DNA of 64,000 nt, from the NCBI GenBank assembly GCA_025345505.1, contig JANVCC010000010.1, positions 42,249,772 to 42,313,771 on the forward strand, written 5' to 3'. A program made the translations under genes and the position numbers. Shown piece after piece: positions 42,401 to 50,463 of this stretch; positions within the stretch are counted from its first letter, which is position 1, and every line of letters begins with the position of its first letter. Under the pieces are notes generated by a model that was given only the letters and a program-made list of their open reading frames with translations, made no database searches and was not told where the DNA came from. Source of the stretch: Todiramphus chloris collaris (lineage: Eukaryota; Chordata; Aves; Coraciiformes; Alcedinidae).

Positions 42401-45400
42401 ATGAATCTGATTTTCCCTTCATGAGGAGTACATTATATATATATATATTTTTTTTTTTCCCCCCCAAGATAATATATATTACACAAAAATATGCACAGTT
42501 TACTGTAACTTATGTTCAATCCAATTTCTGTTATATACATATAGATGGGCACAGATGGGGAAAAATCCCCATTTAAGTAGGATATGGTTATGAAATGGTA
42601 AGAAAAATGACAAGAAGAGGAGAGGAGGAAGGGAGGAGGAGTACTCTAGCACGTACCATTGTATGTTAATGGTCATGCGCCATCTGGTACCACATCTGAC
42701 AGAGTTTGTCTACCACCTCTACCAACTGATGGCAATTCCAAACCCATTCATATTCTTATTTATCATAACTGAACATGGTGCTTTATAAAGGATCTTCAGG
42801 AAGTTTTGGGACACCCACTCCACTGGAAAAATATTTTCTTGAATTCATAAAAAAGCAACAGGACTGAGTTATGCATTACAGCCAAACAGCAAGAAGTCTT
42901 TCCAGTTTCCAAGGATATATTTGAAAGCAAGAGAAATTTGGTTGTCAATAGCCAGTAACTATGACCTTGTTATGAAACTTCACAGGGATTAAAATATCAG
43001 CACTGTATATTCAGTCTATTCAAATTTCTTCTTTTATCCTCAGTCACATGAAGAAGTGAAACCATCAATGACATGAATAGTAACTATATAAGGAAAAGCA
43101 GAGTAGGACATGGATTATTAACAAAAGACAGTTGAAAGCGCCCCTTCACTTGAAAAGATATTCCCTTGCTCTTAATCATGAGATGGTCTTTGCACAGGTT
43201 AATTGTATAATATTTTCAAAAACAAGAACTTTGGAAAAGTGCCCCTTTAAAGCTGTCACTCCATGGTCCTACGCAGAAAGGAAATGGCATTGAAGTTTTG
43301 CAGCAATCTAAGCAAATAAATGGTCAGTTTTCTTTCAAAGAAGATTCTTGCAAGGAAGAGCGTAAGAAAAATTCAAGGTAAGATAAGCTTTGTGAAAAAT
43401 TTGCCAAATGTTTAGCAAAGCAAAAAAGTTCAGATCAAGAGAAACATCTGTTATGCACAGATAGAAAGATGTCTGCCTCAATTTGCAGGCCTCCATATGA
43501 CCACTCCTAAAATGACTGCTGAGGGAAGCGCAGAAATCTATTCTCTCACAACGTATTTCTGGGAGTGTTATGGTACTGGCAGAAAATGCTTCTATCAGAC
43601 TGTCCTAACATAGCCTTTAAGTGATCTCATGCACAACAAGCTTCCTTTAACTCCGAGCTCACAAAGTGTACCTGGGGCATGCAGGAATGCAGAGGAGGTC
43701 CTCAAGAACTGAAGGGAGGCTACGCTGGCTGGGGAAGATGACACTGCAGTTGGAGAAAAGCAGAACATTGCCGCTGGATGAGTGCAGAATTTGAGACAAC
43801 ATCAAGGTGGTGAGGTGCTGATGGTCATGGGACAGTAGAAGAACAGAGTATTAGAGGAGGAGACTGGGTTGCTGAACAGTGAAAACGTATAAGGATTACA
43901 GGCAATGGACAAAGTGATTGAGTGAACTGCACCGAGGCTTTGAGGAGAGTAAGGCAGCAGAAGAGGGCATGCAAGGGAGACATGGGGCTCTGGATAATAA
44001 AGGGGAAGGCAGCAACTGTGGATCATGGGGTAGGCTGAGGCAACACCTCTGTGGAAGATACAGGACATTGAGAGGAGAGGCAAAGGCAGCCCTGCCTGTC
44101 CCATATAGAGAACGACAAGATGCAAGATGTAACGAGTGGTATGCGAATACAAAGAAATACTGCTAGAAAATTCCAGCTAACTGCAACCAGAGCTCTCTGT
44201 AACCAAAATCAGTGTCAAACAAGTTCTTAGTAAAGACATACCTGTGGAAGAAGTACAAAATAATTGTATAGGTGTTTTTAAACATTACTCTTTTGGTTTG
44301 GAGTGATTACATTGGATTTTTTAATGGAGGTAAATTAAGCTTGGAATGTACTTTAAAATCCATAACCTTGAATATGAAATGAAAAGAAGAAAAAACATAA
44401 AATTCTAACCTATTTTTTTTTAGCTCATCATTTTATGAAAGACAGCTTTTTGTCTTAATCTGGAACAAGTTATAGTTCCCTAGGCCTTCAGGGCTTGAGC
44501 TTTGAATTGGCCTAGAAATTCCCCCAGTTAGCTCTGACTGATACTAGATGGGGTGATATTGATTCAGAATGTAAGATGTTTGCAATAAAGATAGGAAGGG
44601 TGCACTTTTTTTGCAGAGAAGACTCACTTGGCTGTTGGAAGACACCAGGCAGGCAGGCTCTTCCCACACCCAAGGCTCACAAACGCTGGGGCCGTTTTCC
44701 CTAAGCAGTACCCACACACAGTTCCACTGCTTTAAATTTCCTCCCTGAACAGTCACTGATTCCTTCCCCTCTTCCCAGCAGAACACCACACAAAGGTCAG
44801 GCAAAAGCCTTTGAGATTAAATTGTAAGTGATTAAAATTTCCATTATTTTGTGAACTTGTTCCACATATTAAAGAGGCCTAATGGAACTTGCACACATTT
44901 GTGCAGGTAAAAAGGCACATGATGACAGGAATTAAGGAAATTAATTCCTGTGCTTTGGACTGAAGTAATCTTCCAGAATGTAATTGGCTTTCAATCATTC
45001 ACACACAACATGCCCTTCAGCCTTAAATGGTAATTCATTTTTCCACACAAGTTTTGAATTCCGTTTACACCACGCTTTAAGAAAGCTCCCATCTCTGTAC
45101 TAGAATACAGTATATATATATATATGGTTTGTCCAGGAAGAGACCACCTCAGAGTGTAATTCAGATTTCTGATGTATGTATCTATATGATTTTTTACTGT
45201 TTAGGTCACCCTTTGGAAGGGGAAATGCAGAACACTTCCTGACCAGAGATCAAGCAGCTATTCCCCCAGCACACAAGGTTACTAATGCCACCCCTCCTGA
45301 AATTCTCACTATTTCCTTGATGCACTGAGCTCTCCATGGGACAGTGCAAAGTGGATATGAGTATACAAGACTTTCCAGGGCTGTGCCTAGATCATAGCAG

Positions 45401-47506
45401 AGCTGTGCAAAGCATAGTGACAATAAACATAACTGCATCTGCTTTAATAAAAGCAACAGAAATCTGGAAAATCTCGCCATGTAGCACTTTCCTTCTCCCA
45501 TGGCTATGAAAGAAAGACTTGAGAGGAAATATCTGTAAGCACTGGGCTTGGTCTAGTTGGTTCTGGGTTACTTCAGCCGACCCTCTTCAGCTGACGTAGC
45601 TGCAACATTCTATAAGCAACAAAGTGTATCCCTCTGATGAAATGGCCTTCTTCAGGCCAGGTGCAGTATTTAAATCTATTTCTTCTTGCCTGTATTTTCA
45701 TTTTGCACATCACATCCTATAATGTTTTATCTCACCTGCACTAACATCAGCTGTGGATGACAAGCAGGGAGACTGCAATGTTGGCACCTCTGCCAAATGG
45801 TTAGGCATATCCTGGACACAGACAACAGATGCTTATATTTAAATTGGGACTAATTTGCATGTTTTGGTATTGTGTATTTTTTAAACCATAGTTTTAGTAA
45901 TGAAAAGGAATGTGTAATACCGAAATAGTAATACTTTCCTTTGAAAAGCCAGGTTTGCTAATGGATTGCCATCTGTTCAACCCTTTGCCAGGAAATAGAT
46001 TTGTCCTGCTTACTGAAAACAGTATTAGGGTGAAACTGTAGATTACACAGTGGATTTCTGAGCAGTTTAATTTAAAGAGCATGCTAACACTTTGTTTTTT
46101 CAGTAAAAATAACTTTAGATTCTCCTTTTCTATTAATGCTGGAATATAAGCTATACAGCAAACTGTATTTGGAGTACTTTGAGTGTTGTTTTGCTCTCAT
46201 TTGGGTTCCGGAAAAGGTGCCTACATCTCCTTTATAATTTTGCAGCTGAGTTCATCAGGTTTGTTTTTCATAGGATATACAGCAAGAAGCCCTCTATCTT
46301 CTTTCAAAAACCCCATCTTAATCCTCTGGGAAAAAAAAAAAAAATTAGAAATTTAAAAACCAAGGCACTGGCCTCAATCATGCTTTCAAGAGTCTATGGT
46401 TTCCACGTGCAAGGTGCCTCTCAGAGTCTGTGGCCACAAGTTAGGAAGGACACCCCAGCAATTCAGGATGCTGTATCAGGAGCTGTTGGACCTCTCTAAC
46501 CGATGGAGCAAAAGAAGCAAAACAAAACAGAAGTGTAAGTTCCTCTCTTCTGTAACCCCCTGAAATCTAATAACGTTTCTGCTGTACAAATGCACTGCGA
46601 GAGAGAGGTCTAATTTTTACACCTGGTGGCAAAAGTTAAATTTTAACGTAACTTCCAACATTTCAGCACCCTCTTGCATTATTACTTCGGTAAAACTGAC
46701 AGAGTCTCAAGGCCAGCAACCATCAATTGCTCTCCCCATCCGGACTGAGCAGCCGTCCACAGGAACACGCAGACGCGCTGTTTTGTAGGGTAACATCATT
46801 AACGCCAGCGAACAGCGAAGTTACAGCCACCAACCCCTTCCCCGCACATCCCCTCGCACCCCGCGCTCCCCCGGCACGCCGCGTTTGGCCACCGGTGCGC
46901 ACTCCCAGCCCTCCGTCGGGAAGGGACGGCCGGAGCCGCTGCCCCCGCCGCGGAGCACCCCCCGCCCAGCCTCCTGCGGGGGCGGCGGCCCGGGGCCCTC
47001 GGCGCCGAGCCAGGGGGGCGGCAGCCCAAGGGCGAGCCAAGGCAGGGCAAAGGCGGCGGAGCGTCCCCGAGGAGCGTCCCCGGCGGAGCGGCGCGGAGCG
47101 GAGCGGACCGCTGGCCACGGAACCGCAGACCCGCGCCTGCGGCACTGCCGGCGGGATGCCAGCCCTGCCCTCGTCCCCCTGTCCGGGCAAAGTTTTATTT
47201 CCTCCGTTGCAGCCCTTCTCCTGCCGCCCACCTGAGCCCCGCGGGGACGCGCCTCTCCACCGCTCTCAGCGCCGGCCCCACGCACCGCGGGGCCGGGAGA
47301 GCCGCGGCGGCAGCGCCCGCCGCCCGCCCCGCTGGGGCTGCGGGGGAAGAACGTCGCGCTCCGCCTCGGCGGTCCCCCGGGCAGGGTGCGGGCCGGTGGG
47401 GCGGCCGGGGCGGCCGGGGCGGGGAGCGGCGCCGGGGCGGGGAGCGGCGGCAGCCGCGCTTACCTCTGTCCAGCGTGAGCGGCTGGACCGCTGTCAGTGT
47501 CGCCAT
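6267..47506 (-). CDS. LIN7A: LIN7A: lin-7 homolog A, L27-PDZ scaffold protein (five coding exons, 218 aa)
   Basis: Joined coding exons are 47464-47506, 28396-28514, 14797-14868, 12219-12428 and 6267-6479, all with GT-AG introns, giving 218 codons plus TAG. The product is the small scaffold that pairs through its L27 domain with CASK/MPP-type MAGUKs. Its PDZ domain binds C-termini of receptors, channels and transporters at synapses and basolateral junctions (family knowledge). Visible parts are a short N-terminus, an L27 helix region (about residues 15-62), a class I PDZ domain (about 94-177) with the GLGF loop at 104-107 and histidines at the start of helix B (154-155), then a basic Arg-rich stretch and a glutamine-rich tail ending QNHMS. 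The tail and the [14 protein letters not shown] start identify the A paralogue rather than LIN7B or LIN7C, which begin MAAL. Intron 1 is phase 1; introns 2 to 4 are phase 0. No frameshift or internal stop is seen. Confidence 0.97.
9006..9060. repeat. Fragment of an old palindromic repeat (TCAATGG...CCATTGA)
   Basis: TCAATGG at 9006-9012 is inverted at 9020-9026, followed by GTGCAGAATTATGCCTAA. This resembles the same ancient sauropsid family, which carries CCCATTGACTTCAATGGG-like cores. Short and diverged. Confidence 0.35.
10967..11061. repeat. T-rich low-complexity tract
   Basis: About 90 bp almost entirely T with scattered C and G, ending in TTTG units (TTTGTTTGTTTTTT). On the minus strand it is an A-rich tract. 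No retrocopy was recognised next to it. Confidence 0.9.
12219..12428 (-). CDS. LIN7A: LIN7A coding exon 4 (most of the PDZ domain)
   Basis: This is a 210-nt exon of 70 whole codons, residues 79-148. It starts [15 protein letters not shown] after the acceptor TTTCTTCCAG and ends [10 protein letters not shown] before the donor GTG|GTATGT at 12218. It carries the PDZ beta strands, the carboxylate-binding GLGF loop (residues 104-107) and the IIPGG turn. Residues match the vertebrate LIN7 family essentially without change, the strongest single evidence for the gene. Confidence 0.97.
12429..14796 (-). other. LIN7A intron 3
   Basis: 2.4 kb of AT-rich intron between the linker exon and the PDZ exon. 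I recognise nothing else in it. Confidence 0.92.
14797..14868 (-). CDS. LIN7A: LIN7A coding exon 3 (end of L27 and linker)
   Basis: This is a 72-nt exon of 24 whole codons, residues 55-78, running from [13 protein letters not shown] to FRARATAK. The acceptor is ACATTTTAG at 14869 and the donor AAAG|GTAGGA at 14796. Both boundaries are phase 0, so skipping it would remove 24 residues of the L27 region without a frameshift. Confidence 0.96.
14977..14989. repeat. TA microsatellite
   Basis: A short run of TA dinucleotides in intron 2, about 110 bp upstream of exon 3 in gene orientation. Confidence 0.85.
16661..16700. repeat. Imperfect 20-bp tandem duplication
   Basis: GTGTGTGATTAAA occurs at 16662-16674 and again at 16682-16694, a period of 20 bp. 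Confidence 0.8.
17719..17822 (-). mobile_element. CR1 LINE 3' end, strongly 5'-truncated
   Basis: On the plus strand the sequence reads CACAGAATCACAGACTGG, then GAGGTTGGAAGGAACCTC, then TCCAACCTCCTTGCTCAAGC, the reverse complement of the well-known avian CR1 3' tail. The element therefore points to the left. Only about 100 bp remain, and it lies in LIN7A intron 2 in the same orientation as the gene. Confidence 0.9.
20801..20840. repeat. (CAAAA)n and poly-A tract
   Basis: CAACAAAAACAAAACAAAAC runs into about 17 A residues. A simple repeat in intron 2 with no recognised element attached. Confidence 0.9.
22620..22639. repeat. Perfect 10-bp tandem duplication
   Basis: AACAAGGTAT is present twice with no spacer. 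Confidence 0.85.
27885..27960. repeat. Fragment of an old dispersed repeat (ACTGACTTCAATGGCAAG)
   Basis: The stretch around GGGACCCAACCACTGACTTC followed by AATGGCAAGATTCCTGTCAG resembles an ancient repeat common in reptile and bird introns. It lies about 440 bp into intron 2 on the 3' side of exon 2. Identification is by memory of the motif. Confidence 0.35.
28396..28514 (-). CDS. LIN7A: LIN7A coding exon 2 (L27 domain, first part)
   Basis: The acceptor is a pyrimidine run ending CCCCACTCAG at 28515, and the donor is ATCAGAGAG|GTATG at 28395. The exon is 119 nt and completes the Asp15 codon with AT. It encodes residues 15-54, running from [13 protein letters not shown] through [17 protein letters not shown] to FCTAIRE. 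These are the first helices of the L27 domain, which forms the heterotypic bundle with CASK-type partners. The exon sits between the two largest introns (18.9 kb and 13.5 kb). Confidence 0.96.
40762..40814 (-). other. Candidate cassette exon in LIN7A intron 1
   Basis: On the minus strand a long pyrimidine tract ending TTTTTTGTTTCAG precedes a 53-nt segment that ends AAAGAG|GTAAAT, a usable donor. Spliced between exons 1 and 2 it would shift the frame, and translation would stop at the 26th codon read in exon 2. A second frame of the segment is also open and joins exon 2 in the LIN7A frame, but it needs an upstream exon of a different phase. This is splice-site reading only. Confidence 0.22.
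42434..42465. repeat. Compound simple repeat (TA)n, T tract, C tract
   Basis: A TA run passes into about 11 T and then 7 C residues. It is likely to vary in length between individuals. Confidence 0.9.
44925..44951. repeat. Perfect 11-bp inverted repeat with 5-nt loop
   Basis: ACAGGAATTAA at 44925-44935 and TTAATTCCTGT at 44941-44951 pair completely around GGAAA. The arms carry homeodomain-like TTAATT cores. Confidence 0.85.
45111..45125. repeat. TA microsatellite
   Basis: About seven TA units in intron 1. Confidence 0.85.
47397..47448 (+). repeat. G-rich imperfect tandem array, G-quadruplex candidate
   Basis: Repeated GGGG runs are separated by short C/G spacers, with CGGCCGGGG twice and a 15-bp unit (GGGGCGGGGAGCGGC) at 47416-47430 and again at 47434-47448. 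The array lies in intron 1 only 15 bp after the exon 1 donor. The G-rich strand is the template strand for LIN7A. Confidence 0.75.
47464..47506 (-). CDS. LIN7A: LIN7A coding exon 1 (N-terminus)
   Basis: This exon encodes [14 protein letters not shown] plus the first base of Asp15. The start context is good, with G at -3 and G at +4. The donor reads GACAGAG|GTAAGC at 47463. The frame stays open far upstream inside the CpG island, but the upstream residues are low-complexity Pro/Ala/Arg. No ATG lies at the place where mammalian LIN7A begins 13 codons earlier, so I chose the MATL start, as in the other LIN7 paralogues. A 5'UTR must precede it in the CpG island; its start cannot be seen from sequence. 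Confidence 0.93.
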
Positions 47507-48330
47507 GTCTGCGGCGGGGCTGGAGCCCGAGTGACGCGCGGCTCCGGCACCGGCGTGGAGTGCGGGGAAGGGCGGGGAGGAGGCTGGCAAGGAGAGGGGG
47601 CGGAGGAGGAGGGTGGCTCCGTGGGAGGAGGAGGCGAGCGGGGCGGAGAAGGTGCCCAGGGGAGGGCGGCTCATCACAGACGGGGCTCCGCGATGCTGCG
47701 GCCGCAGGGCGGCCCGGCGAGGGCCGGCGCGGGCTGCCGGCATCGCTGCGCCGCCGGAGACGGGCCTGGCGGGAGGTCCGCGACTCACCGCGATCGCCTT
47801 GGGGCGGACTCCTGGGGCCCGCAGGGGCCGGGGCAGCCCGGGCCGTGTGCGAGGGTGGGGAGCGGGTCGCCGCCGGTCCCACCGCCCCAGGGATGCGGCA
47901 GCGGCCGGCGGAGGGAGAGAGAAGGGTGAGGGCGGAGAGCTGCGCAGCGCAGCGCCGCGGGGCGGGGAGGGGAGGACGGGCGGGGGCCGGATCCGGCGGC
48001 TCGGCCTCGCCTGGGCCGGGGGCGGTGGGCCGGGCCGCCCTGACGCGGGGCTGGGGAGCTGATCAGCGGCAGGAGGGGAGAGTGTACCTGGGTGAGGCAC
48101 TGCGCCGGGGACTGGCCGCAGAGGATGGAAATCCGCGAGAGAAGCCGGGAGAGGAAGTACCTGGCCACTATGCAGGGCACAGGGCCTCGGCCGAAGGGGC
48201 ATGCCCTGTCATGGCCCTTTTGGACTGACCAAACCGTTTGCCTCACCATCAGTCCAGCCACCACCTCAAGAAACCCAACATCCTCTCATAAAGACACACC
48301 CAACGCGTTTCCACAGTGTGGGGTTGCGTC

Positions 48331-48338
48331 GTCACGTG
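48331..48338. promoter_or_regulatory. E-box GTCACGTG (USF/TFE type)
   Basis: GTCACGTG is the extended CACGTG core preferred by USF and MITF/TFE factors. It lies about 0.8 kb upstream of the LIN7A start codon and 170 bp from the CRE site. A single motif match with no test of use. Confidence 0.35.
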
Positions 48339-48500
48339 TGCAGAGCAAGAGGTTGGTCACAGAAGTGTGGTGGCTACCTCTTGAAGATCAGCTGTGTGAG
48401 TTTGGAGGCCTTCACAGAAGACCATCTGTCAAGGTGGGATTTCACACTGGAGCTCTGCAAGGTTTGCCAGCAGCCCTATGGTTGTCAATGCTTGTTCACA

Positions 48501-48508
48501 TGACGTCA
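48501..48508. promoter_or_regulatory. Perfect CRE palindrome TGACGTCA
   Basis: The full 8-bp CREB/ATF site lies about 1 kb upstream of the LIN7A start codon, just outside the CpG island. The motif match is exact; function is inferred. Confidence 0.45.
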
Positions 48509-50281
48509 AAGAATCTAGTCAGCTGCCATCCAAGAATGATGTAGTAGAGTCCCACAGAGTCTGCTGTCTTCCCAACAGTGGACAATGGCGTAGAAGAATG
48601 ACTCCATGAAGAATGGCATCCTCTTTACCTGTTGACTTGTGTAGTACCTGCAGTCTTGCGTTTGCTCAAGGAGCGTCACTCCTAAGGGGAAGGTAGCACT
48701 CTTCTCCTCACCCACCAGGATCTGACAAACCACAGACTTGAAAGTACAGCAGTTCAAGGTTACAAAACAATAAAAGCTTTCAGCTGCCATGGCATTTAAG
48801 CACTAGTATAGATAGTTAGGGAAGCTGGGGAAATTTTGTCATGAAAAGTTTTCAGAGCAGATTAAAAATACATTCAGTCATTTTAAAATTAGAGAAGCTT
48901 AAATAACATATATGAACCACTCACTTCTTCTGATAAACTGAATTCAGCACAGATTTCTCTAATAGATGATAAACAGTAGCCCATTTGGGTATCTTGACAA
49001 GAAAATGTTTCAATTGGCTAAAATATCAAAGTTGAGAAATTAGTTCCTGGCAAGCAGTCAGTTTTAAAATCAAAATTAACATAAGGATTTTTATTATGCA
49101 GATTTTATGTACTTTCATAGCAGCTGGATTGACATAAAGTGTAACATCCCCTCTTAAGTAGCCACATTACTGTGTATTGGATTCATAGTCCTGAACACAC
49201 AAGTACACATTTGGAGCTATAACAACCTAATGTGACAATTCTCAAACTGTTATGACACTTGAAAAAAATCTATTGCAGCTATAAAAATGTGTTTAAATAA
49301 TATTAAAATCAAGGTGCCAAGGTAATTAGCCAACCAAATTGCTTTCCATATAGGTCTTCATGACCCTCAGATTAGCTCTTTTAAACTGCCATCTTGCGAA
49401 CACACATTTTGAAGCAAAATACAGTTTTCTGTTAATAAATAGGTAGTGTCAATGCCAAATATATGACTTTATAGAAATATACAACTTCAGAAAACTCAGT
49501 GTTTGGTCTTGAGCAGGGTTCCTAGTGGAAGGCACTAAGCTTATTCTGGGTTTATCCTTTTTTAACTACCGCTGGTCAGATTTTGTGTGCTCTGCCACAG
49601 GGCCTAATTGAAACTTGGATGAGACAGTTGAATGGGAGTATTAGCTGCACTCAAGGAAGATGAAAAGCAGCATTTGCTGAAATTAAACATTTCCTTAACT
49701 CAGCATAGCTGCGTAGTTAATGCTCAAGACCTAGCTGAGGAATACTGCAAAAGTTGTCCAGCTGAATTCTTCAGCTGAGGAAAGGGGGTGGAACGAGGCA
49801 GGGAGCTGTGCCATAGCCCTTGCTGTGCCAACTCCTGGGAGAAATAGTGAATGCTAATAGCAAAAGTTAGCAGTCAAAAAGAATGAGTGCCAGCCAGACT
49901 GCCATTGTGGAAGGGGGATCTTTTTAAACAGAAGCAACTGGTCTGACTCTCAGTCTTCTTTATTGATTCCTTGGGCTGTATTGGAGCTTTTAATTCCATA
50001 TCACATGATGTTTACTGAACCAGTGAAACTACACCAAAGTAATGGATTTTATATAGTATGGACTGGAAATTGGCTTGATGACACATCTTTAAAATGGAGT
50101 CAATGGTTAGGTGCCAGTGAACAAACCTATTGCTAATAAGATGTTCCAGACATTTTGCAGATAAATCTTTTAAAAAAAAAAAAATTAGTATTTTGTTCAA
50201 AGATCTGAAATGTGGATATAAAAGCTTCAGTGTCTATGCTTTTAGATAACACAGGTTATTAAAAAAAGCCCAACAAATCAC

Positions 50282-50463
50282 TGTGAAAGTGGGTAAACCT
50301 TGAAAGATCTTTTCCAGAGAGGCTGTGAAGTCTCCGTCCTTCAAGATTTTCAAACATAACTGGGAAAGGACCTGGGCAACTTGCTTTTATTGCAAAATTT
50401 GCTAAGGGGTTGGACAGGGTGTTTTTCAGGTCCTTTTCAACCTAACTTATTCTATGGTTCCAT
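50282..50463 (+). mobile_element. CR1 LINE 3' end, diverged
   Basis: The order of recognisable CR1 3' segments is CCAGAGAGGCTGTGAAGTCT, CCTGGGCAACTTGC, GGGGTTGGACAGGGTG, TCAACCTAACTTATTCTATG. The middle is decayed and AT-rich compared with the usual copy, so it is an old insertion. It lies about 2.8 kb upstream of the LIN7A start codon. Confidence 0.85.

Larger units (their letters stand above)
28515..47463 (-). other. LIN7A intron 1
   Basis: 18.9 kb, the largest intron. It is AT-rich up to about 46.7 kb and then enters the CpG island. It holds a candidate cassette exon (40762-40814), simple repeats at 42434-42465 and 45111-45125, several poly-A runs (near 33309, 37209, 38082, 46328) and an 11-bp perfect hairpin (44925-44951). 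No other gene was recognised. Confidence 0.92.
46740..48210. promoter_or_regulatory. CpG island over LIN7A promoter and exon 1
   Basis: About 1.4 kb of dense CpG and G+C sequence stands out sharply from the AT-rich flanks and covers exon 1 and its upstream side. Several GC boxes (GGGCGG, GGGGCGG) occur, for example around 47569, 47639, 47405-47445 and 47950-47985. I see no TATA box at a useful distance, so this looks like a dispersed, TATA-less promoter typical of widely expressed or neuronal scaffold genes. Long open frames on both strands here are a by-product of low stop-codon frequency in GC-rich DNA. Confidence 0.88.
48092..48790. other. Unassigned block beside the CpG island: overlapping ORFs and a plus-strand poly(A) signal
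   Basis: A plus-strand ORF of 150 codons (48092-48544) runs out of the CpG island, and AATAAA follows on the plus strand at 48769-48774. On the minus strand a 91-codon ORF (48515-48790) starts in a good context (GCCATGG). I recognise neither product. The arrangement fits a short divergent transcript from the LIN7A promoter, an alternative 5' exon of the neighbouring plus-strand gene, or a chance pair of ORFs. I see no clear LTR or transposase motif. Confidence 0.3.

Noticed and set aside
28515..47463. Intronic microRNA genes known from human LIN7A (MIR617, MIR618)
   Set aside because: I found no sequence resembling the recalled MIR618 hairpin, and these are thought to be mammal- or primate-restricted.
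46727..47929. 400-codon plus-strand ORF
   Set aside because: It lies wholly in the CpG island, is made of Arg/Gly/Ala/Pro low-complexity residues, and runs antisense over LIN7A exon 1. Stop codons are rare in such GC-rich DNA.
47195..48202. 335-codon minus-strand ORF
   Set aside because: Only its [14 protein letters not shown] part is real coding sequence (LIN7A exon 1). The rest is open frame through the 5' island and through intron 1 after the donor.
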